A DNA stretch of 64,000 bases from Bradyrhizobium sp. NAS96.2 (GTDB lineage: Bacteria; Pseudomonadota; Alphaproteobacteria; Rhizobiales; Xanthobacteraceae). Each line of letters starts with the position of its first letter. The stretch's first letter is position 1. The translations under genes were made by a program, and so were the position numbers. The notes beneath the pieces were generated by a model. It saw nothing but the letters and a program-made list of their open reading frames with translations. It was not told the origin of the DNA and ran no database searches. This document shows positions 59,953-64,000 of the stretch, one piece after another. The DNA lies in NCBI RefSeq assembly GCF_001908235.1, contig NZ_LGHK01000017.1:1-64000 (forward strand), in the 5' to 3' direction.

Positions 59953-61572
59953 ATGTCGGCCGCACCCGTCGTCTCGATCAAGAATTTGAAGCTCGCGCTG
60001 CCGCCGGGCTCCGACCGCCCTTACGCCGTCGACGGCGTCTCCTTCGATCTCGTGCCCGGCAAGATCCTCTGCGTGGTCGGCGAGTCCGGCTCCGGCAAGT
60101 CGATGTGCGCGCATGCGCTGATGGGGCTGTTGCCGGACACCATCATCCGCGAGGCCGGCGAGATTGCGTATGACGGCCGGAACCTGCTCACCCTCGACGA
60201 CACCGGCTGGCTTGCGCTTCGCGGTCGCCATATCGCGATGGTCTTCCAGGAGCCGATGACCGCGCTCAATCCCTTGATGCGGATCGGCGACCAGATCGCC
60301 GAAATGTTCGAGGCGCACAATCTGTTGACGCCCCGGCAACGCAAGCAGAAGGCATTGCAGCTGCTGCGCGAGGTCGGCCTGCCCGAGCCCGAGCGTTCGG
60401 CGCGCGCCTACCCGCATCAGCTGTCCGGCGGCCAACGCCAGCGCGCCATGATCGCGATGGCGTTGGCGCTGGAGCCGACCGTGCTGGTGGCCGACGAGCC
60501 GACCACCGCGCTCGACGTCACCACACAGGCGCAGATCCTCGAGCTGATCCGCGACTTGCAGCGCCGCCGCAACATGGCGGTCATGTTCATCACCCACGAT
60601 TTCGGCGTCGTCTCCGACATCGCCGACCGCGTCGTCGTGCTCCAGCACGGCAAGGTGGTCGAACAGGGCGCAGCCGACGATGTGTTGCGGCGACCGCAAC
60701 ACGCCTACACGCGGGCGCTGCTCGCGGCGGTGCCCTCGATGCAGCCGCCGCCGCGCGCGCCGCTTGCGGATCGCGCCAAGGCGGTCGAGGTGATCGGTCT
60801 CGACAAGACCTATGTCAGCGGCGGCGGCTGGTTCCAGCCGGTGCGGCGGGTACGCGCCGCGAACGAGGTCAACTTCGACATCCTGCAAGGCGAGACCGTC
60901 GGTCTGGTCGGCGAATCCGGCTCCGGCAAGTCATCCGTCGCCCGCCTGGTGATGCGCCTGATCGAGCCGGACCACGGCACGGTCCGCCTCGGCGACACCG
61001 ATTTCACCCGCGTCGCCGGCCGCGCGCTGCGCAAGGAACGCAGCCGCATCCAGATGATCTTCCAGGATCCGTTCGCCTCGCTCAATCCGCGCCGCAAGGT
61101 CGGCAACATCATCGCCGACGGGCCGATCGCCCACGGCACCGATCCGGCGGTCGCACGTCAGCGTGCCGCTGAGCTGCTCGGTCTCGTCGGCCTCAATGCC
61201 AGCGCGATGGAACGCTATCCGCACGAATTCTCAGGTGGCCAGCGCCAGCGCATCGGCATCGCCCGCGCGCTTGCGCTCGAGCCGGAAATCATTGTCGCCG
61301 ACGAAGCCGTCTCGGCACTCGATGTCTCCGTGCAGGCGCAGGTGCTGAACCTGCTGGAAGACCTCAAGACGCGGCTTGGCCTGTCGATGCTGTTCATCAC
61401 CCACGATCTGCGGGTGGCGGCGCAAATCTGCGACCGGATCGCGGTGATGCAGCGCGGCGCGATCGTCGAGCTGAAGCCGACCGCCGCGCTGTTCTCGGCG
61501 CCCGAACATCCCTACACAAGCGAGCTGCTCGCCGCGGTGCCCGGGCAGATTTCCTCATCGCGTGCGGCCTGA
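59953..61572 (+). CDS. Dipeptide-type ABC transporter ATP-binding protein, two ATPase domains fused (DppD-DppF)
   Basis: A 539-residue protein with two complete ABC domains. Domain 1: Walker A GESGSGKSMCAHAL near residue 41, signature LSGGQRQRAMIAMA near 156, Walker B VLVADEPTTALD. Domain 2: GESGSGKSSVARLV near 319, FSGGQRQRIGIARALALEP near 426, IIVADEAVSALDVSVQAQVL. The linker (AAVPSMQPPPRAPLADRAKA) joins them. The terminal oligo_HPY extensions are shortened (HAYTRALLAAVPS and HPYTSELLAAVPG). It replaces separate DppD and DppF subunits. Gap of 3 bases from the permease stop. Confidence 0.93.
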   Translation: MSAAPVVSIKNLKLALPPGSDRPYAVDGVSFDLVPGKILCVVGESGSGKSMCAHALMGLLPDTIIREAGEIAYDGRNLLTLDDTGWLALRGRHIAMVFQEPMTALNPLMRIGDQIAEMFEAHNLLTPRQRKQKALQLLREVGLPEPERSARAYPHQLSGGQRQRAMIAMALALEPTVLVADEPTTALDVTTQAQILELIRDLQRRRNMAVMFITHDFGVVSDIADRVVVLQHGKVVEQGAADDVLRRPQHAYTRALLAAVPSMQPPPRAPLADRAKAVEVIGLDKTYVSGGGWFQPVRRVRAANEVNFDILQGETVGLVGESGSGKSSVARLVMRLIEPDHGTVRLGDTDFTRVAGRALRKERSRIQMIFQDPFASLNPRRKVGNIIADGPIAHGTDPAVARQRAAELLGLVGLNASAMERYPHEFSGGQRQRIGIARALALEPEIIVADEAVSALDVSVQAQVLNLLEDLKTRLGLSMLFITHDLRVAAQICDRIAVMQRGAIVELKPTAALFSAPEHPYTSELLAAVPGQISSSRAA

Positions 61573-61575
61573 ACC

Positions 61576-62505
61576 ATGCGTTGTGCCCTGATCAGCAGCA
61601 GCCTCGATCTGCATGACTATTTCGGTGCGGAGCTCGCGCGCATTGCGCCGCACATCGAGGTGGTCGATCATGCCGGCGATGCCGCGGATGTGCGTCTCGC
61701 TTTGGCCTGGCATCCGCCCGACGACGCGTTCGAACGCTATCCCGATTTGCAGGCGGTATGCTCGATCGCCGCCGGCGTCGACAACATCATGGCCTGCCCG
61801 AGCCTGCCGCCCGGCGTCGACGTGGTGCGCGTCGTCGATCCCGGACAGGGGCAGATGATGTCGGGCTTCATCGCCTGGCATGCGATCGGGCATCAGCGCG
61901 GCTTTGCCGCCTTCAGCGCCCAGCAGCGCGACCGGATCTGGCAACGCCGCGGGCAGCGGCGCACGCAGGATGTGCCCGTCGGCATCCTCGGCAATGGCGA
62001 GATCGGCCGGCGCGTTGCCGTCGACCTCGCCCATCTCGGCTTTCCCGTGCTGTCCTGGAGCCGGACCGCCAAGGCCATTTCGTCGGCGAGCCGGAGTTTT
62101 CACGGGCCCGCCGGTCTTGCCGCGATGCTCGGCGAGACCGAGGTGCTGGTCAATCTGCTGCCGCTGACACCCGAGACGCGCAACATCCTCAATGCCGATC
62201 TGTTCGGCCGGATGCGCCGCGGCGGCTACCTGATCCAGGTTGGCCGCGGCGAGCATCTGGTGGAAGCCGATCTGCTCGCAGCACTCGACAGCGGTCAGCT
62301 GGCCGGAGCGGCGCTCGACGTGTTCGCGACCGAACCGTTGCCTTCGGCACATCCGTTCTGGCATCATCCGCGGATCGCCATCACGCCGCATGATGCGAGC
62401 GACGTCAGCATCAGCGCCGTTGCGACGACGCTTGCCATGACGGCGGACGCGATCCGCGCCGGACGGCGTCCCCCGCATGCGATCGACCGCGCACGCGGCT
62501 ATTGA
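61576..62505 (+). CDS. 2-hydroxyacid dehydrogenase, GhrA-like (glyoxylate/hydroxypyruvate reductase)
   Basis: A 309-residue D-2-hydroxyacid dehydrogenase. GILGNGEIGRRVAVDLAHLG is the NAD(P) loop; SWSRTAKAI after it suggests NADP as in GhrA. Catalytic residues: Arg in IQVGRGEHLVEADLLAALDS, Glu in AALDVFATEPLPSAHPF and His in ITPHDASDVS. The N-terminal substrate domain (SSLDLHDYFGAELARIAPHI) is GhrA-like. It begins 3 bases after the ATPase stop. It may reduce a 2-oxo acid made from the imported compound. Confidence 0.86.
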   Translation: MRCALISSSLDLHDYFGAELARIAPHIEVVDHAGDAADVRLALAWHPPDDAFERYPDLQAVCSIAAGVDNIMACPSLPPGVDVVRVVDPGQGQMMSGFIAWHAIGHQRGFAAFSAQQRDRIWQRRGQRRTQDVPVGILGNGEIGRRVAVDLAHLGFPVLSWSRTAKAISSASRSFHGPAGLAAMLGETEVLVNLLPLTPETRNILNADLFGRMRRGGYLIQVGRGEHLVEADLLAALDSGQLAGAALDVFATEPLPSAHPFWHHPRIAITPHDASDVSISAVATTLAMTADAIRAGRRPPHAIDRARGY

Positions 62506-62527
62506 TTGCGATACGGAGCAGCGTCAG

Positions 62528-63592
62528 ATGCAGATCCCCCGTTCGTCCGCCGATGCCGCGCACCCGCTCGACGGGCTGCGCGCCGCCGGGCCGATCGCGG
62601 AGGCGCGAGCGCAGGCGCTCGTCATGGAGCATTACGGCCTGTCGGCCGCCATCCGCCGGCTCGACAGCGAGCGCGACCAGAATTTCCGGCTGCGCGCGCC
62701 AAATGGATGCGAATACGTCCTCAAGATCGCCAATCCCGACGAAGATCGGGCCGTCACCAATCTGCAGACCGAGGCGCTGCGGCACGTCGCGGTCCGTGAT
62801 CCGCTGCTGCCGATTCCGCGCATTATTCCGACGCGCGATGGCGCGGCTGAGCTCGAGATCGGCTTCGACGACGGCTCGATGAGGGTGGTGCGGCTGCTGA
62901 CGTTCCTCGCGGGAACGCCGATGCATCAGGCGCCGCCGTCGGCGGCGTTGCGCGGTGACGTCGGCCGCTGCGCGGCACGGCTCGCCGTTGCGCTGCGCGA
63001 CTTCGTTCATCCCGGCGCAAACCACAAATTGCTCTGGGACATCCAGCATGCCGCCGAACTGCGGCCACTGCTCGACGCGGTGCCGCCCGCCCAGCGCGTA
63101 CTGGTCGAACGCGTCCTCGATCATTTCGTGGCCGACGCCGTGCCCGTATTGGTGCAGCTTCCAAAGCAACCCCTGCACAACGATCTCAATCCGCACAACA
63201 TCGTCGTCGACGCGGACTCACAAACCCGCGTCTGCGGCATCATCGATTTCGGCGACATGACCGCGACGGCCCGCATCAACGACCTGGCGATCGCCGCGGC
63301 CTATCAGGCGACCGACAGCGACGAGCCGCTGGCGCCGGCGCTCGATCTGATTGCGGCGTATCATGCGGTCTCGCCGCTGGAGCCGCGCGAGCGCGCCATC
63401 CTGTTCGACCTGATCGCGACCCGCATGGTGATGACGATCGTGATCAGTAACATCAGGGCCGCTCGCTATCCGGAGAACAGCGGGTATATTCTGCGCAACA
63501 ACAAGCAGGCGTCGGCCCGGCTCGCCTGGATCGCGACACTGACGCGAACACAGGCCACGCAGCAGATCGAGCGTGCCTGCCAGGGAGAGTGA
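62528..63592 (+). CDS. APH-fold kinase, hydroxylysine kinase/AGPHD1-like
   Basis: A 354-residue phosphotransferase. EHYGLSAAIRRLDSERDQNF precedes RAPNGCEYVLKIANPDED (Lys of the ATP site); the catalytic loop is QLPKQPLHNDLNPHNIVVD (HND-NxxN form) and the metal Asp is in CGIIDFGDMTATARINDLAI. This pattern (SERDQNF, HNDxNxxN, IIDFGDM) is that of AGPHD1-type hydroxylysine kinases. The adjacent class III aminotransferase-like gene supports that: in vertebrates the two enzymes act together, and in many bacteria they are fused. Start at 62528 after CGGAGCAGCG. Confidence 0.85.
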   Translation: MQIPRSSADAAHPLDGLRAAGPIAEARAQALVMEHYGLSAAIRRLDSERDQNFRLRAPNGCEYVLKIANPDEDRAVTNLQTEALRHVAVRDPLLPIPRIIPTRDGAAELEIGFDDGSMRVVRLLTFLAGTPMHQAPPSAALRGDVGRCAARLAVALRDFVHPGANHKLLWDIQHAAELRPLLDAVPPAQRVLVERVLDHFVADAVPVLVQLPKQPLHNDLNPHNIVVDADSQTRVCGIIDFGDMTATARINDLAIAAAYQATDSDEPLAPALDLIAAYHAVSPLEPRERAILFDLIATRMVMTIVISNIRAARYPENSGYILRNNKQASARLAWIATLTRTQATQQIERACQGE

Positions 63593-63596
63593 CACG

Positions 63597-64000
63597 ATGC
63601 CGGCCGAAACCTCGACCCAGCAGCTGATCGCGCGCCGCAACCGCCTGCTCGGTCCCGCCTACCGGCTGTTCTACGAGCAACCGGTGCATGTGATCCGCGG
63701 CGAAGGCATCTGGCTGTACGATGCCGCAGGCAAGCGTTATCTCGACGCCTACAACAACGTCGCCTGCGTTGGCCACTGCCATCCGCGGGTCATCGAGGCG
63801 ATCGCGCGGCAGGCTGCGGTGCTCAACACCCACACCCGCTATCTGCACGAGACGATCCTCGACTACGCCGAGCGGCTGCTCGCGACCTTCCCGGCCGAGA
63901 TCGGCCAGGTGATGTTCACCTGCACCGGCAGCGAGGCCAACGATCTGGCGCTCCGCGTCGCTCGCACCTGCACCGGCGGCACCGGCGTCATCGTTACCCG
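63597..64000 (+). CDS. Class III aminotransferase-fold protein, phospho-lyase-like (partial, runs off the window)
   Basis: The first 134 residues are seen. RRNRLLGPAYRLFYEQPVHV and IRGEGIWLYDAAGKRYLDAY are followed by NNVACVGHCHPRVIEAIARQ, LNTHTRYLHETILDYAERLL and FTCTGSEANDLALRVART (cofactor-binding region). NNVAxVGHCHP, LNTxxRxLH and SGSEANDLALRLAR-like segments are those of the AGXT2L1/AGXT2L2 group (ethanolamine-phosphate and 5-phosphohydroxylysine phospho-lyases), not of ordinary omega-transaminases. It starts 4 bases after the kinase stop with AGGGAGAG upstream. Confidence 0.82.
   Translation, partial: MPAETSTQQLIARRNRLLGPAYRLFYEQPVHVIRGEGIWLYDAAGKRYLDAYNNVACVGHCHPRVIEAIARQAAVLNTHTRYLHETILDYAERLLATFPAEIGQVMFTCTGSEANDLALRVARTCTGGTGVIVT

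Noticed and set aside
59074..60888. 604-codon open frame on the minus strand across the ABC permease and ATPase genes
   Set aside because: Antisense shadow rich in Asp, Arg, Gln and His; the + strand carries Walker and EAA motifs in the expected order.

Overview
The window is GC-rich chromosomal DNA that I read as Bradyrhizobium or a close relative (Nitrobacteraceae, Alphaproteobacteria). The basis is the gene families, the many acyl-CoA genes, FixK/FNR-type boxes of the TTGA-N6-TCAA form, and several families of dispersed palindromic repeats of the kind that litter bradyrhizobial intergenic space. I saw no rRNA, tRNA, CRISPR array, phage or plasmid functions. The only insertion-sequence trace is the tail of an IS5-type transposase at the left edge.

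Layout. 1-4.4 kb: IS5 remnant, a Tat-exported SMP-30/gluconolactonase-like protein, and phosphoenolpyruvate carboxylase (ppc). 4.6-23.5 kb: a large acyl-CoA metabolism block with two AMP-forming acyl-CoA ligases, three crotonase-fold hydratases, two acyl-CoA dehydrogenases, a 2,4-dienoyl-CoA reductase-like SDR, another SDR, a thiolase-fold protein and an APH-kinase/DUF6285 pair. Small redox or detoxification genes are mixed in (GFA, VOC, flavin reductase, YghU-type GST, nitronate monooxygenase). 23.6-30.1 kb: an RND efflux adaptor and pump, then a methyl-accepting chemotaxis protein. 30.2-34.1 kb: a complete L-threonate catabolic set (ltnD, otnI, otnK, and divergent otnC). 34.6-43.4 kb: a branched-chain amino acid-type ABC transporter (livFGMH plus binding protein), a UPF0317/DUF1445 protein, a LysR regulator with a clear palindromic operator, an M20 amidohydrolase and a D-2-hydroxyacid dehydrogenase. 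43.7-48.8 kb: tartrate/isopropylmalate-type dehydrogenase, an atypical SDR, a kynurenine-formamidase-like hydrolase, an amidase and a TetR regulator.

48.9-53.5 kb is an AT-richer island: OpgC-like acyltransferase, CBS-BON protein, trypsin-like protease, a 167-residue protein of unknown function, and a c-type cytochrome. Three of its transcription units have a TTGA-N6-TCAA box whose centre lies about 41.5 bp before a start point inferred from a -10-like hexamer, the standard class II FNR/FixK arrangement. A fourth box lies inside a perfect palindrome in the convergent gap after the CBS-BON gene. A fifth lies between two GntR-type operators at 55.6 kb. I regard this small low-oxygen regulon, with its unknown protein and possible small RNA, as the most interesting part of the window.

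53.8-64 kb: an acetylpolyamine amidohydrolase-like deacetylase, an FCD-type GntR regulator, a class II aldolase-fold protein, a dipeptide-type ABC transporter (binding protein, two permeases, one fused double ATPase), a GhrA-like reductase, an APH-fold kinase and the start of a class III aminotransferase-fold enzyme. The last two resemble the hydroxylysine kinase/phospho-lyase pair, so this looks like uptake and catabolism of an amino alcohol or modified amino acid. Start codons were chosen from visible ribosome binding sites and family lengths. Family calls rest on motif recognition by eye, without database searches.
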